34,517 nucleotides of DNA from Eubacteriales Family XIII. Incertae Sedis bacterium (lineage in GTDB: Bacteria; Bacillota; Clostridia; Peptostreptococcales; Anaerovoracaceae), in contig JAISBV010000016.1 in assembly GCA_031266025.1 (NCBI GenBank), positions 1 to 34,517 on the forward strand, given 5' to 3'. The notes under the pieces were generated by a model that was given only the letters and a program-made list of their open reading frames with translations, was not told the origin of the DNA and did not search any database. Position numbers and translations under genes: made by a program. Below are positions 8,091 through 17,632 of this stretch, piece after piece. Each line of letters begins with the position of its first letter. Position 1 is the stretch's first letter.

Positions 8091-8119
8091 ATTATATCAC
8101 TTTATGCTTGCAATGCAAA
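8091..8119 (-). promoter_or_regulatory. Likely promoter of the MerR gene
   Basis: On the minus strand a -10 TATAAT (8091-8096) lies 17 bases from a -35-like TTTGCA (8114-8119, four of six consensus bases), 80 bases upstream of the ATG at 8011. Confidence 0.5.
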
Positions 8120-8206
8120 GACCGTAAATTCAAGAAAAGTGATTACTTGACGGCTAAAAAACGCAAAACACGCGTAAACGCGCATAAATTATTTAAAATT
8201 TCCCTC

Positions 8207-8235
8207 TTTTTCAAAAGAACATTCCGGTGTATAAT
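8207..8235 (+). promoter_or_regulatory. Possible promoter of the FIST operon
   Basis: A TATAAT (8230-8235) lies 52 bases before the FIST start. The matching -35 position reads TTTTTC, a poor match, so this would need an activator or another start point. Confidence 0.35.
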
Positions 8236-8286
8236 AAAACGGATAAGCCGTAACAATTACTTATATCTGTGAAATGAGGTGTGGTT

Positions 8287-9453
8287 ATGATAAAAATGCT
8301 TACCGCGCATACTTTTGAAATGGATTTCGTTGACGACGCCGTTGAAGAGATATTGCGGCAGCTCAATATTGAAGATGGTTTTTCGTCGAACGCAATCGGT
8401 ATCATCACTTGCCACGCCGAATTTATACGTACCGGCGTGGTGGAGACTTTATGCAAGCGTCTGCCATTTACCGTTGCGGGATGCACGACGCTCGGCAGCG
8501 CCTCGGGAGACGCGGAAGGGCATCAACTCTTGGCGATCTCCGTGCTGTCGGGCGATGATGTGGAATTTTCCGCCGCGCTTTCGGACGTCATATCCGAGGG
8601 GAATGTGGCGCAGCCTATAGAAAACGCATACGCCCGCGCGCTCGCCGGTCTCTCGGATCCTTCGCCCGTGCTTGCTGTCGCGTTTCTTCCTTTTATGCGC
8701 GCTGTGGACGGCTCCAAATTATTCAACAGCCTATCCCGTTCATGCGGGGATACGCCCGTCTACGGCACGATTTCGTGCAGTGAAAACGCCGACCTGTCCG
8801 GTTGCTTTACGATATTGAACGGCGAGACCGCCGAGCACGCTGCGGTGATCGTTTTGGCGCGCGGCAATATAAAACCGCGATTCTTCGTCACATCCGTCGA
8901 CGACGACAGGATGGGAAAACAAAAGGGGCGAATCACGGACGCAGAGGGTTCCCTGATCAGAACCGTGAATGATATGAAGACGGTCGACTTTCTCAAAATA
9001 TGCGGCATAGCGGAGGATACGCTGAATAGGGCGTCCGCGTCTATCCCCGTTATGATCGACTACAGGGACGGGTCGGATGCGCTCGCTTGCGGCATTTACA
9101 ATGTTACGCCCGAGGGCTATATACATGTAGGCGCGGATGTTTCCGCCGGCGCATACCTATCCATCGGCACACAGGACTACAACGGGATTATGTCGTCTTT
9201 GGATTCGGTGCTCGGCCGGATGCTGAGCGAAACAAATCCGGCCGGCATACTGATGTTTCCCTGCCTGTCCCGCAGCCTTATGCTCGGCATGAATTCAGAG
9301 GATGAGCTTAAGGCCGCCGTAACGAAGCTTGGCGACGCGGCGCCATACCATATCGGATATTCCGGCGGAGAGATATGCCCCGTGTATATAGACGGAAATG
9401 CGCACAACAGATTCCATAACTTTACATTTACCGCGTGTGTATTTGAAAAATAA
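8287..9453 (+). CDS. FIST-domain (FIST_N plus FIST_C) sensory protein
   Basis: The ATG at 8287 has GAGGT 6 bases upstream. The 388-residue protein has the two-part FIST layout: an N-terminal domain (about 1-200) with the VAGCTTLGSASG turn and the repeated GTISCSEN turn, and a C-terminal domain (about 230-385) with IYNVTPEGYIHVGADV, GILMFPCLSRSLMLG and the closing YSGGEICPVY typical of FIST_C. These cytoplasmic domains are predicted to bind small ligands such as amino acids and feed signal-transduction proteins. The hybrid kinase starts 46 bases downstream, which makes this the likely sensor input for it. No membrane segment or signal peptide is seen. Confidence 0.85.
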   Translation: MIKMLTAHTFEMDFVDDAVEEILRQLNIEDGFSSNAIGIITCHAEFIRTGVVETLCKRLPFTVAGCTTLGSASGDAEGHQLLAISVLSGDDVEFSAALSDVISEGNVAQPIENAYARALAGLSDPSPVLAVAFLPFMRAVDGSKLFNSLSRSCGDTPVYGTISCSENADLSGCFTILNGETAEHAAVIVLARGNIKPRFFVTSVDDDRMGKQKGRITDAEGSLIRTVNDMKTVDFLKICGIAEDTLNRASASIPVMIDYRDGSDALACGIYNVTPEGYIHVGADVSAGAYLSIGTQDYNGIMSSLDSVLGRMLSETNPAGILMFPCLSRSLMLGMNSEDELKAAVTKLGDAAPYHIGYSGGEICPVYIDGNAHNRFHNFTFTACVFEK

Positions 9454-9499
9454 ACGACCCCGGAGCTTGCGAACGGGTAGCATAATAATTGGACGGTGA

Positions 9500-11689
9500 T
9501 TGATTTTGACTGCAGAAAAGACAGAATACGTATATTCGCACGAGGAAGTTAAGGCGTTGGAACGGCGCGTCGAGGAGCTTGAATCCGAAAATACCGCCCT
9601 GAACCGCGCAAGCGTCAAGCAGATACGGCAGATCAAAAATCTTGAGGAAACTTTGGAGCGCAATCGCGCAGTGGCGACGGCGGCGGTTGATCTGGAAACG
9701 ATGCGAACGGGCGAACAGAAAAAATTAGAACGATATATGCGGCTTTTGCTCGAAAACAGCCCTGATATGATCATTTTGCTTGACGACAACAGCCGCTTTT
9801 CCTATTGTACGGATGCATTTTTAAGAAAAGCAAACATATCCGACTTCCGGCAAATCGACGGCGTGAGCTGTATTGATCTCTTTTCGAACTTTTCCGGCGG
9901 GGAATGGAGCGGAAAAACACGAAGGATATTGCTGCGCGCCATTCACGAAAAAAAAAGCGTTTCTTTTGAAGAAAGCATAGACTTAAGCAGCGACGGAAAT
10001 CATCGCAGCTACTCCGTCCACTTCACGCCCATCTACAACGCCGACGGCAATCTGAACGCTTCCATGCTTCTGCTGCATGACGTCACAGAGCTTGTCCTTG
10101 CCAAAGAGACTGCCGAAAACGCGAGCATGGCCAAGAGCTCATTCCTTGCGAATATGAGTCATGAGATGCGGACGCCGATGAACGCGGTCATAGGAATGAC
10201 GCTTATCGCGAAAAATTCCGACAGCATCGAACGCAAGGACTATTGCCTGAACAAGATCGAAGACGCGTCCACGCACCTGCTCGGCGTGATCAATGATATA
10301 CTGGACATGTCGAAGATTGAGGCGAACAAATTCGATCTTTCCTTCACAACATTCGATTTTGAAAAAATGCTGCAAAAGGTCGCGAACGTTATAAATTTCC
10401 GTGTGGATGAAAAAAAACAGAATTTTGTCGTCCGCTTGGACAAGCATATCCCGCGCATGTTGATAGGCGACGACCAGCGTTTGGCGCAGGTAATCGCGAA
10501 TCTGCTCTCCAACGCCGTAAAATTCACCCCCGAACAGGGCATAATTCGCCTTGACGCGCAGCTGTCGGAAGAAGAGGACGACGGCATATGCGTTATTCGG
10601 ATTTCCGTAACCGACACAGGCATAGGAATAAGCGAAGAACAGCAGCTGCGACTTTTCGGCTCATTCGAACAGGCCGACAGCAGCACGTCCCGCAAATTCG
10701 GCGGAACCGGCTTGGGTCTCGCGATTTCCAAACGCATCGTCGAAATGATGGGCGGAGAGATTTGGATAGATTCCGAAATCGGCAAGGGTTCGACGTTTAC
10801 GTTTACATTGCGGGCCGAGCGTGCGGCCGACGCGCCGTCCAATCTGCTGCGCCTTGGCGTCAGCCGCGACAGTATCCGCATTCTCGCTGTGGACGACGCG
10901 CCGGAAATTCTCGAATACTTTGCGGATATTGCGCGTCAGTTCGGCGTTTTTTGCGATACGGCGGCAAGCGGCGACGAGGCCCTCTCCATGATAGAAAAAA
11001 ACGGCGCCTACAATCTCTATTTTGTGGATTGGAGTATGCCCGGCATGGACGGCATAGAGTTTTCGAAACGCATCCCCAAAAGCGGAATCGACGATTCCGT
11101 CATAATCATGATTTCCGCCGTAGAATGGAGTCGAATCGAGGACGACGCAAAGAGCGCGGGCGTAGACAAATTCCTGCCAAAACCCCTTTTTGCTTCATCA
11201 ATCGCGGACTGTATCAACGAATGTCTCGGAACGGAAGCCTTGCTTGAGGCAGAAAACGCGCAGCCGGACAAAATCAACCGCTTTGAAGGCTATCGTATGA
11301 TGTTGGTCGAAGATATCGAAATCAACCGTGAGATCGTTTTGGCGCTGCTTGAACCTACGGGGCTCTCGATCACCTGCGCCGAAAACGGCGTGGAGGCCCT
11401 TCGCATTTTCAGCGAAGCGCCGGAACGCTACGATTTAATCTTTATGGACGTGCATATGCCCGAGATGGACGGGTATGAAGCTACGCGCCGTATACGCGCG
11501 CTCGATGTACCCGAGTCGAAGAGTATTACAATCGTCGCCATGACCGCGAACGTATTTCGCGAAGATATAGAAAAATGCTTGGATGCCGGCATGAACGATC
11601 ATATAGGCAAACCTTTGGACTTCGAAGAGGTATTGGCAAAACTGCGCAAATATCTGATCGCTCCCGCCGCAGAGCGCCTTGCGCAGTAA
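9500..11689 (+). CDS. Soluble hybrid histidine kinase with PAS and two receiver domains
   Basis: The 729-residue protein has a coiled coil (about 12-80), a PAS-like domain (about 82-200), HisKA with the phospho-acceptor His 221 ([16 protein letters not shown]), and an HATPase_c domain with an N box (LLSNAVKF), G1 (DTGIGIS) and G2 ([10 protein letters not shown]). Two receiver domains follow, with phospho-acceptors Asp 510 ([11 protein letters not shown]) and Asp 650 ([11 protein letters not shown]). No Hpt domain or membrane helix is visible, so it is a cytoplasmic phosphorelay hub that must pass phosphate to partners encoded elsewhere. The start is uncertain: TTG 9500 or TTG 9506 after GGACGGTGAT. 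The FIST gene just upstream probably supplies the signal. Confidence 0.9.
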   Translation: MILTAEKTEYVYSHEEVKALERRVEELESENTALNRASVKQIRQIKNLEETLERNRAVATAAVDLETMRTGEQKKLERYMRLLLENSPDMIILLDDNSRFSYCTDAFLRKANISDFRQIDGVSCIDLFSNFSGGEWSGKTRRILLRAIHEKKSVSFEESIDLSSDGNHRSYSVHFTPIYNADGNLNASMLLLHDVTELVLAKETAENASMAKSSFLANMSHEMRTPMNAVIGMTLIAKNSDSIERKDYCLNKIEDASTHLLGVINDILDMSKIEANKFDLSFTTFDFEKMLQKVANVINFRVDEKKQNFVVRLDKHIPRMLIGDDQRLAQVIANLLSNAVKFTPEQGIIRLDAQLSEEEDDGICVIRISVTDTGIGISEEQQLRLFGSFEQADSSTSRKFGGTGLGLAISKRIVEMMGGEIWIDSEIGKGSTFTFTLRAERAADAPSNLLRLGVSRDSIRILAVDDAPEILEYFADIARQFGVFCDTAASGDEALSMIEKNGAYNLYFVDWSMPGMDGIEFSKRIPKSGIDDSVIIMISAVEWSRIEDDAKSAGVDKFLPKPLFASSIADCINECLGTEALLEAENAQPDKINRFEGYRMMLVEDIEINREIVLALLEPTGLSITCAENGVEALRIFSEAPERYDLIFMDVHMPEMDGYEATRRIRALDVPESKSITIVAMTANVFREDIEKCLDAGMNDHIGKPLDFEEVLAKLRKYLIAPAAERLAQ

Positions 11690-11707
11690 ACAAAAAAAGG
11701 GGGTATC

Positions 11708-12553
11708 ATGGAAGATTGCCGAGAACAGCTTTCACGAGGATCGGAAGCTTTTGTTTTATCCTGTTCCGCCAACATTGTTTCCGCCGGAGCGGCGCGCACG
11801 CCTGAAATGGCGGGTCTTGTGCTGTACGACGCGCCTATCTTGGGCATATCCCGCACGGACGATCCCCTCTTCGACAGGCTCAAGGACTCGGGCGTCGTCG
11901 GCCCCCACGCCATAAGTCCCGACGAATGGCTCCCGGGAGCCCGATCCGTCGTTTCGTTTTTTCTGCCCTACAGTGAACGCGTACGGGCGTCAAACCGCAG
12001 CAACTACGATTGGCCCTCTGTGGAATGGACGCACGGGCGCATTGAGGGCCATGAAATGGTTATAACACTTGCCAGGTATATAATAGGCTTTTTTGAAAAG
12101 CGCGGCGCGCGCGCCATGATGCCGACACTTGATGCGCGCTTTGGGCCAAGGTTCCATTTTGAACGTGAAACGGCGGTAAATCCGCCTCCGAGGTACAACA
12201 GCCGTTGGTCTGAAAGGCATATCGCTTATATCTCGGGGCTTGGCACATTCGGTCTTTCGCGCGGACTTATCACGCGCTGCGGCATGGCCGGGCGCTTGGG
12301 CAGCGTTATAACAGATATGGCGCTTGAACCCGACAGCCGCTCATACGTCGATATCTATGAATACTGCAACCGGTGCGGGATTTGCGCGAAACACTGTCCT
12401 GTGAACGCGATCAGTCTCGAAACCGGCAAAAGTCACCCGCCCTGCTCCGATTTTTTGAGCGCGGTTCTCGAAAAGGAGGGGGAACCCTACTATGGCTGCG
12501 GCAAATGCCAAGTGGGCGTTCCCTGCGAAGCGCGCATTCCGAAGCGTGTTTAA
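11708..12553 (+). CDS. QueG-like double 4Fe-4S protein
   Basis: The 281-residue protein shows the QueG/reductive-dehalogenase-like layout. A central region (WSERHIAYISGLGTFGLSRG) resembles the cobalamin-binding part of epoxyqueuosine reductase. The iron-sulfur motif CNRCGICAKHCP follows, then a second cluster motif CGKCQVGVPCE near the C-terminus. It is about 100 residues shorter than E. coli QueG and lacks the C-terminal HEAT domain, as do many anaerobe homologues of unknown function. It begins 18 bases after the kinase gene, behind AAAAAAGGGGGT, so it is probably cotranscribed with the sensory pair. A true tRNA-modification role is possible but not shown. Confidence 0.75.
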   Translation: MEDCREQLSRGSEAFVLSCSANIVSAGAARTPEMAGLVLYDAPILGISRTDDPLFDRLKDSGVVGPHAISPDEWLPGARSVVSFFLPYSERVRASNRSNYDWPSVEWTHGRIEGHEMVITLARYIIGFFEKRGARAMMPTLDARFGPRFHFERETAVNPPPRYNSRWSERHIAYISGLGTFGLSRGLITRCGMAGRLGSVITDMALEPDSRSYVDIYEYCNRCGICAKHCPVNAISLETGKSHPPCSDFLSAVLEKEGEPYYGCGKCQVGVPCEARIPKRV

Positions 12554-12616
12554 TATAGGGCGTAATGACCGGTAAAGTTTTTAGAGGGCGCCGGTACTGC
12601 GGACGACGGCGCGCCG

Positions 12617-13531
12617 TTATATGAGATAGCCGTGCCGAGCAATTTCCTCTCTGACGTATTCAATGAATTTTACAGTAGCCGGACTCAATCGCGTATTCTT
12701 CCTGAAAATCAGTCTGCATTCCGTCGGCGGCAGCTCTGTTTCGCTTTCAAGCGAAAGACTGACGACCCTCCCCTGCGCAATGGCGTTTTCTATGGTACTC
12801 AGCGACAGGATGCCGAGACCAAAGCCGTCTTCCACTATATTGAGCAAAATACTTCCGTCCTCAACCTGAATTCGGTTGCTTGCGTCAATGCCAAGCTGCG
12901 ACAAGAAAACGTTAATCCTTTGGTTGTATCTCGATCCGTTAAGGCAGTTAACAAAAGGAAATCCCAATAAATCATCCACTGTCACGGTTTTTTTATCCGC
13001 CAGTGGATGTGTTTTTGCGCAGAAAAGCGTCATGGGGGTTTTGTAAAGCAGTTCGTAGTCAAAGCAGGGATCGTCTTCCGATTTTTGCTCAATGCCGAAA
13101 TTGACGACGCCGTGCTGCACTAACCGCTTTACCTCCATACTGTTCCCCGCCCTGAAAACAAGAGAAACTTTGGGATTGGCTCGCAGGTAACACGCGGCGA
13201 TCTTACTGAACAACGGTTTGCATACGGAGAGGGCAAATTTCACCTCCCCCCGATTTCCGGCCGTAAGTTCACGCAAATGAGAAACCATTTCCTGAGTCAT
13301 AGCCGAAAAATCGACGGCGTACCGATAGAGCAGCATCCCATCTTCGGTAGGGCGCAATATCCGGCGGTACGGTTGTTCAAACAGCTGTACATTAAGTGTT
13401 TCTTCCAAGCGGTGGATATGGGCGCTGACCGCCGGCTGCGATATCTGCAGATATTGCGCCGCCGCGCGAAAGGATTTTAACTCCATCACGTCTTTGAAAA
13501 TTTGAAGTCCCAAAGGAGAAATATACTCCAC
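12617..13531 (-). CDS. LysR-family transcriptional regulator
   Basis: GTG 13531 is preferred, with AGAGGT 7-8 bases upstream; GTG 13540 overlaps that site. The 304-residue protein has an N-terminal winged HTH (FKDVMELKSFRAAAQYLQISQPAVSAHIHRLEE, cut here by description into the usual LysR helix pair) and a two-lobed substrate-binding domain (about 90-300). It is divergent from the isomerase-TRAP-flavoprotein operon at 13692, and LysR proteins usually control the divergent operon with its substrate as coinducer. That makes it the probable specific regulator of that pathway. Confidence 0.9.
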   Translation of the reverse strand: MEYISPLGLQIFKDVMELKSFRAAAQYLQISQPAVSAHIHRLEETLNVQLFEQPYRRILRPTEDGMLLYRYAVDFSAMTQEMVSHLRELTAGNRGEVKFALSVCKPLFSKIAACYLRANPKVSLVFRAGNSMEVKRLVQHGVVNFGIEQKSEDDPCFDYELLYKTPMTLFCAKTHPLADKKTVTVDDLLGFPFVNCLNGSRYNQRINVFLSQLGIDASNRIQVEDGSILLNIVEDGFGLGILSLSTIENAIAQGRVVSLSLESETELPPTECRLIFRKNTRLSPATVKFIEYVREEIARHGYLI

Positions 13532-13585
13532 CGACCCCACCTCTAAGCATTAAGTTATCGGCTGAAAACCATACCTGTTATTGTT

Positions 13586-13614
13586 ATCATACCATGAATA
13601 AAGTAGAATTGCAA
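13586..13614 (-). promoter_or_regulatory. Promoter of the LysR gene, in the divergent control region
   Basis: On the minus strand TTGCAA (13609-13614) and TATGAT (13586-13591) are separated by 17 bases, 55 bases before the GTG at 13531. The same 160-bp divergent region holds partial dyads (TTATT...AATAA at 13579-13600) and a direct CAGTTAA repeat near 13660 that could bind the regulator. No clear promoter for the plus-strand operon was found, as is common for activator-dependent genes. Confidence 0.5.
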
Positions 13615-13691
13615 ACAAGACGGGCGAACAAAAAAGTCGTCTGTTCCTTAAAGGTTACAGTTAAAAACAGTTAATCAGGAGGCGCACAGTT

Positions 13692-14465
13692 ATGAAATTA
13701 TCAACGAAAGATTTGGGGCCTTACCAACTTTGGCGGTCTAATCAAGGATGGAGAGCAAGAATCGGCGTCATATATCCCGGACCCGGTTGGCACCATATCG
13801 GCGACTTCTATAAGTTGGCGCCAAATGGCGTCGCCGTGGGAGGCATCGGCGTACCGAGACACAAGGATGAGAGCGCGGAGGAAATGTTGCATCTGGATGA
13901 GCAGGTTGTGGAAAAGGCGAAGATGTTCGTCTCCTACAGCCCCGACGTCATCCTGTGGAATTGCACCGCAGGCAGTTTTCTTAAGGGAAAAGACCATGAC
14001 GCGGAACTTATCAATCAGATGGAAGAAGCGACCGGGGGCATCACATGCACTTCCACATCCACTTCGCTGTGCCTTGCGTTCAGAACGACAGACGTCAAAA
14101 AGATAGCCATGTGCACGCCGTATCCGAACGACGTCAATGACGTGGAGAAACGGTATTTTGAGGACAACGGCTTTGAAATTGTCAACTGTATAGGCCTTGA
14201 TTTGGTCGACAACAACATTTTGGCCAACCTTGCGCCAAGTGTGCTGTATAAGTTGGCGCGAACGGCCGACGTCCCCGAGGCGGAGGCGGTATTTATCAGT
14301 TGCACCGGTCTTGACGCGCTGGATGTGATCGACGCTCTTGAACAGGATATAGGCAAACCGGTGTTTACGTCCAATCAGGCCGCCTGTTGGAACGCGTTCC
14401 GTCTGGCAAAGATAGGAGCGCCTATTCAAGGCTACGGTTCCCTGCTGAGCCGGTCGAGAGTGTAA
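13692..14465 (+). CDS. Maleate cis-trans isomerase / arylmalonate decarboxylase / Asp-Glu racemase family protein
   Basis: The 257-residue protein has the two pseudo-symmetric domains of this superfamily, each with a catalytic-type cysteine: Cys 91 in WNCTAGS and Cys 204 in ISCTGLDALDVID. The CTPYPNDV segment (141-148) is also typical of maleate isomerases. Having both cysteines fits isomerase or racemase chemistry better than the single-cysteine arylmalonate decarboxylases. AGGAGG lies upstream of ATG 13692. It is the first gene of an operon with a TRAP transporter and a fumarate-reductase-like pair, so maleate or a related carboxylate isomerised to a reducible form is a reasonable hypothesis. 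Substrate not proven by sequence. Confidence 0.75.
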   Translation: MKLSTKDLGPYQLWRSNQGWRARIGVIYPGPGWHHIGDFYKLAPNGVAVGGIGVPRHKDESAEEMLHLDEQVVEKAKMFVSYSPDVILWNCTAGSFLKGKDHDAELINQMEEATGGITCTSTSTSLCLAFRTTDVKKIAMCTPYPNDVNDVEKRYFEDNGFEIVNCIGLDLVDNNILANLAPSVLYKLARTADVPEAEAVFISCTGLDALDVIDALEQDIGKPVFTSNQAACWNAFRLAKIGAPIQGYGSLLSRSRV

Positions 14466-14510
14466 ACTGCCCGCAGCATGACTACACGGTATTAGCGAGA
14501 TGGGCAGTTT
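14464..14510 (+). promoter_or_regulatory. Inverted repeat at the end of the isomerase gene
   Basis: AAACTGCCC (14464-14472, starting within the stop codon) and GGGCAGTTT (14502-14510) form a perfect 9-bp stem with a 29-nt loop. Only three T residues follow, so it is a weak terminator or an mRNA-processing/attenuation structure before dctP. Confidence 0.45.
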
Positions 14511-14535
14511 GACATGAGAGGAAGTTATTGGGAGT

Positions 14536-14593
14536 GGGTTCAATACCCTACGTTGTGAATAAGGAAGCGCAGCAAACACAGGGTATTGAACCC
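14536..14593 (+). promoter_or_regulatory. 14-bp inverted repeat in dctP leader
   Basis: GGGTTCAATACCCT (14536-14549) and its exact reverse complement (14580-14593) enclose 30 bases, ending 36 bases before the dctP start. It could be an RNA stem that sets the high relative level of binding protein, or a protein-binding dyad. Confidence 0.5.
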
Positions 14594-14629
14594 GTTTGCA
14601 TAATAAACAGACTTTAAGGAGCTGTGGAG

Positions 14630-15682
14630 ATGAAGAGTAAAAAGAGTTTCGCCGCGTGTCTTGCGGCAGTTTTTGTAAGTTTCATTTTTGCCGCCTGCAG
14701 CGGCGAGCAGAGCGTTCCTCCGACGGAAAATACGCCTTCGGAAGATGAATCTGCGTCTGCAACCGAGGTCATCACGCTTAATTGGGTTTCGTTCCGTGCT
14801 TCCAATCATCAGGGTGTTCAGAGTATACAACAGGTGTTCTTTGACAAGATCAATGAACGCACGAACGGGCGGGTAGTCATTGAGTATAAAGGCGGCCCGG
14901 AGGTGATGAGCCCCAGCGATCTCGGCATGGCGATTAAGAACGGCGCCGTCGATGTGGCGGATCTGTACATGGGCGCGTATGCGTCTATTGTTCCCGGAGT
15001 CGGCGGCTGTATGCTGACGCAATATACCCCTATGGAAGAGCGCGAAAACGGCGCATACGACTTTATCGCGCAGATGCATGAGCAGAACGGGATCAAATAC
15101 TTGGGACGCCCCGCGCCTCAAGAGTCAAACTATTTTTATACATACATAAAAGGCAGAAAAGCGCCCGAAACCCAATCGGACATCAGCGCCTTGCGTATCG
15201 GCACCGCAGCCGGATCAAAGGACGCCGTCGCGGCTTGGGGCGTTAACCCCACAAACGTAGCCGTGGCTGAGAACTACGAGGCCCTGCAGAGCGGAATCGT
15301 GGACGCCATTGCCGGACAGCCTATGGAGGGCGCGATCAGCAGCGGTTGGGATGTGATGTGCAACTATGTTATCGATCACCCGTATTACCAATCGACCACC
15401 CTTCTTATTATGAACCTGTCCAAATGGAACAGTCTGCCCGAGGACATTCGGGATATTATTACGGAGTGCGTCATTGAGGGCGAAAATGAGGTTATGGCGT
15501 CGCGCGACATGAAGGAAGCGGAGTATAGGAAGACCATTGAGGGAAATGGCGTCGAATTTATCACACTGCCGCCGGATGTAGCCGATTGGTATCTGACGCA
15601 GGCCTATGAGGGCTCTTGGGCCGCCGAAACCATGAACTACCCCGATGTTGCGCCAAGGCTCAGGGAAATGATTACAAAGTAG
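14630..15682 (+). CDS. dctP: TRAP transporter substrate-binding lipoprotein (DctP family)
   Basis: ATG 14630 has AAGGAG 8 bases upstream; GTG 14624 is too close to it. The 350-residue protein starts with a lipoprotein signal (charged MKSKKS, hydrophobic core, lipobox FAAC followed by S), then a DctP domain. The Arg of SALRIGTAAGS aligns without gaps to the carboxylate-binding Arg of the other DctP in this window, so it should bind a carboxylate. The NYEALQSGIVDAIAGQP segment is a hallmark of the family. It delivers substrate to the DctQ-DctM pair encoded just downstream. Confidence 0.9.
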   Translation: MKSKKSFAACLAAVFVSFIFAACSGEQSVPPTENTPSEDESASATEVITLNWVSFRASNHQGVQSIQQVFFDKINERTNGRVVIEYKGGPEVMSPSDLGMAIKNGAVDVADLYMGAYASIVPGVGGCMLTQYTPMEERENGAYDFIAQMHEQNGIKYLGRPAPQESNYFYTYIKGRKAPETQSDISALRIGTAAGSKDAVAAWGVNPTNVAVAENYEALQSGIVDAIAGQPMEGAISSGWDVMCNYVIDHPYYQSTTLLIMNLSKWNSLPEDIRDIITECVIEGENEVMASRDMKEAEYRKTIEGNGVEFITLPPDVADWYLTQAYEGSWAAETMNYPDVAPRLREMITK

Positions 15683-15725
15683 GCGCTCCGCAGAATTTCG
15701 GTCATTACAGAAGAGGGGTGATATT

Positions 15726-16262
15726 TTGAAAGTCTTTGCCGCGCTGAGTTATGCCTACAATAAGATACTTGACGCCCTGTATTTCGCAGTGGGTATCGCG
15801 TTGGTGTTCGTCATGCTGACCGTTACCGTCGGTATTATAACAAGATATTTTTTTTCTGTATCTCTCGGTTGGAGCGCGGAGATCAGCGGGTATGTCCTTA
15901 TACCGTTGGCGCTTCTTGCCGCCCCGAAAATGCTCAGGGACGGCGGACACATCAAAGTTGATCTAATATCCAACGCGGTAAGCCCCAAGATCAATTCATT
16001 TCTCGTTATCATAGGGAGCGTCTTGGGCGCCGCCGTGTTTTCCCTGCTGACCTTGGCAGGGTCAAAGATAACGATAGATATGCTTGAAACAGGTTATCGC
16101 ACGGATACATTCCTTCGTGTGCCGAGATTTATATTGATCGGAATTTCCGTACTCGGCTTATTGCTCATGACCGTCCAATTTTTAAGGAATATTATCAAAA
16201 CCGGCGGCGTACTCACAGAGAAACAAAAGCCGCCGTCCGAAGAATACGTGGAAAATAGGTGA
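15726..16262 (+). CDS. dctQ: TRAP transporter small membrane subunit (DctQ)
   Basis: The 178-residue protein has four predicted membrane helices and the family segment LGWSAEISGYVLIPLALLAA followed by RDGGHIKVDLI. The start is TTG 15726 behind GAGGGGTGAT. DctQ bridges the binding protein and the DctM channel. It lies between dctP and dctM in the standard P-Q-M order. Confidence 0.9.
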   Translation: MKVFAALSYAYNKILDALYFAVGIALVFVMLTVTVGIITRYFFSVSLGWSAEISGYVLIPLALLAAPKMLRDGGHIKVDLISNAVSPKINSFLVIIGSVLGAAVFSLLTLAGSKITIDMLETGYRTDTFLRVPRFILIGISVLGLLLMTVQFLRNIIKTGGVLTEKQKPPSEEYVENR

Positions 16263-16277
16263 AAAAGGAGAAAGAAA

Positions 16278-17591
16278 TTGGATTGGCCGATTATACTGAT
16301 TCTGCTTTTCGCCGGTCTGATCATTCTCATGCTGACGGGAATGCAGATATTCTTGGCGTTTATGATCATAAATTTGGTGGGCGTCGTCGTGCTGTTCGGC
16401 TTCAACAACGGAATGACGCAATTCACGCTCAGTATCTCCAGTTCGCTGAATTCCTTCGTCTTGGTTCCGATCCCGATGTTTATGCTGCTCGGAGAGATTC
16501 TGTTCCGAACGGGCGTGGCCGGAAAGGTAGTTGAAGTCATAGACCAATGGATGGGCAAAATGCCCGGAAGACTCGGGCTCATGTCTGTATTGGCGGGTAC
16601 GGTGTTCGCTGTGCTCACGGGAACCAGCGCCGCGTCCACCGCCCTGCTCGGCACAATGCTGACGCCGGAGATGGAAAAACAGGGATACAAAAAATCCATG
16701 AGCCTTGGGCCTATACTGGGCAGCGGCGGTCTGGCGATTCTGATCCCGCCCAGCAGCCTTGCCATAATGCTCGGCGCGATCGGCGAGATATCCATCGGCA
16801 AACTTCTCATAGCCATCATTGTTCCGGGGCTCTTGGTGGCGGCCCTGTGCGCGGGCTACATTATTCTTCGCTGCGTTATAGACCCGTCCCAAGCGCCGCC
16901 GTACCGAGTGGAACCCGTATCAATATCAAAAAAGCTGAAAGATACCGTTATTTACGTCCTTCCCCTGACGCTTGTGGTTTTCCTTGTCATCGGAGTCGTC
17001 ATACTCGGCGTCGCCACACCGACTGAGGCGGCCGCCAGCGGCTGCGTAGGCGCTTTTATTCTGGCGGCGCTGTACAGAAAATTAAACCTTGAAGTCATCC
17101 ATGAGGCCATTCTTGACACAGTCAAAAATTCAGCCATGATACTTATCATCATTGCAGCATCGACTACGTTCAGCCAGATACTGTCATTCAGCGGCGCCGG
17201 CAGAGGTTTTGTGAACGCCGTAACTGTACTTGACGTCGCTCCGATGGTCATTATCGCCCTTATGATGGGCGTTATAGCGGTCATGGGCGGATTTATGTCT
17301 TTGGTGTCTATTATGATGATCTGTCTGCCTATTTTTATGCCTGTGGTTCGCGGCCTCGGTTTCAGCGACGTTTGGTTTGGCGTTATATTCCTGATCAATA
17401 TCGAAATGGCCATGCTGACGCCGCCCCTCGGCATGAATCTTTACGTCATGGCGGGCGTGGCGCCGAAAGACACAACAATGATGGATATCATTAAGGCCGC
17501 CGTTCCTTTCATGGTGATCGACGTCCTTTCGATCATCATTATCATGTTTGTACCGCAGATCGCGCTTTGGCTCCCAAGCCTGATGACTTGA
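16278..17591 (+). CDS. dctM: TRAP transporter large membrane subunit (DctM)
   Basis: The 437-residue, 12-helix protein is of normal length for DctM. It shows the family's LTGTSAASTALLGTMLTPEM, GSGGLAILIPPSSLAIMLG and VATPTEAAASG segments. It carries out sodium-driven substrate uptake with DctQ. The start is TTG 16278, with AAGGAG 7 bases upstream. Its last bases lie about 40 from the flavoprotein gene, consistent with one transcript joining transport and enzymes. Confidence 0.93.
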   Translation: MDWPIILILLFAGLIILMLTGMQIFLAFMIINLVGVVVLFGFNNGMTQFTLSISSSLNSFVLVPIPMFMLLGEILFRTGVAGKVVEVIDQWMGKMPGRLGLMSVLAGTVFAVLTGTSAASTALLGTMLTPEMEKQGYKKSMSLGPILGSGGLAILIPPSSLAIMLGAIGEISIGKLLIAIIVPGLLVAALCAGYIILRCVIDPSQAPPYRVEPVSISKKLKDTVIYVLPLTLVVFLVIGVVILGVATPTEAAASGCVGAFILAALYRKLNLEVIHEAILDTVKNSAMILIIIAASTTFSQILSFSGAGRGFVNAVTVLDVAPMVIIALMMGVIAVMGGFMSLVSIMMICLPIFMPVVRGLGFSDVWFGVIFLINIEMAMLTPPLGMNLYVMAGVAPKDTTMMDIIKAAVPFMVIDVLSIIIIMFVPQIALWLPSLMT

Positions 17592-17632
17592 TAATGCAGT
17601 ATTAAAAAGCAAACAAAACGGAGCGTATGATT

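Noticed and set aside
12588-12612. GCGCCG/CGGCGC stem between the convergent QueG-like and LysR genes.
   Set aside because: Only 6 bp with a 13-nt loop and no T-run; not strong enough to call a terminator.
14630-15682. The first DctP seemed to lack the conserved substrate-binding Arg (RIGT read as G at that place).
   Set aside because: Ungapped comparison with the second DctP in the window, anchored on the YEALQ/YTALQ segment, aligns the Arg of LRIG with the Arg of MRV, so it is conserved.
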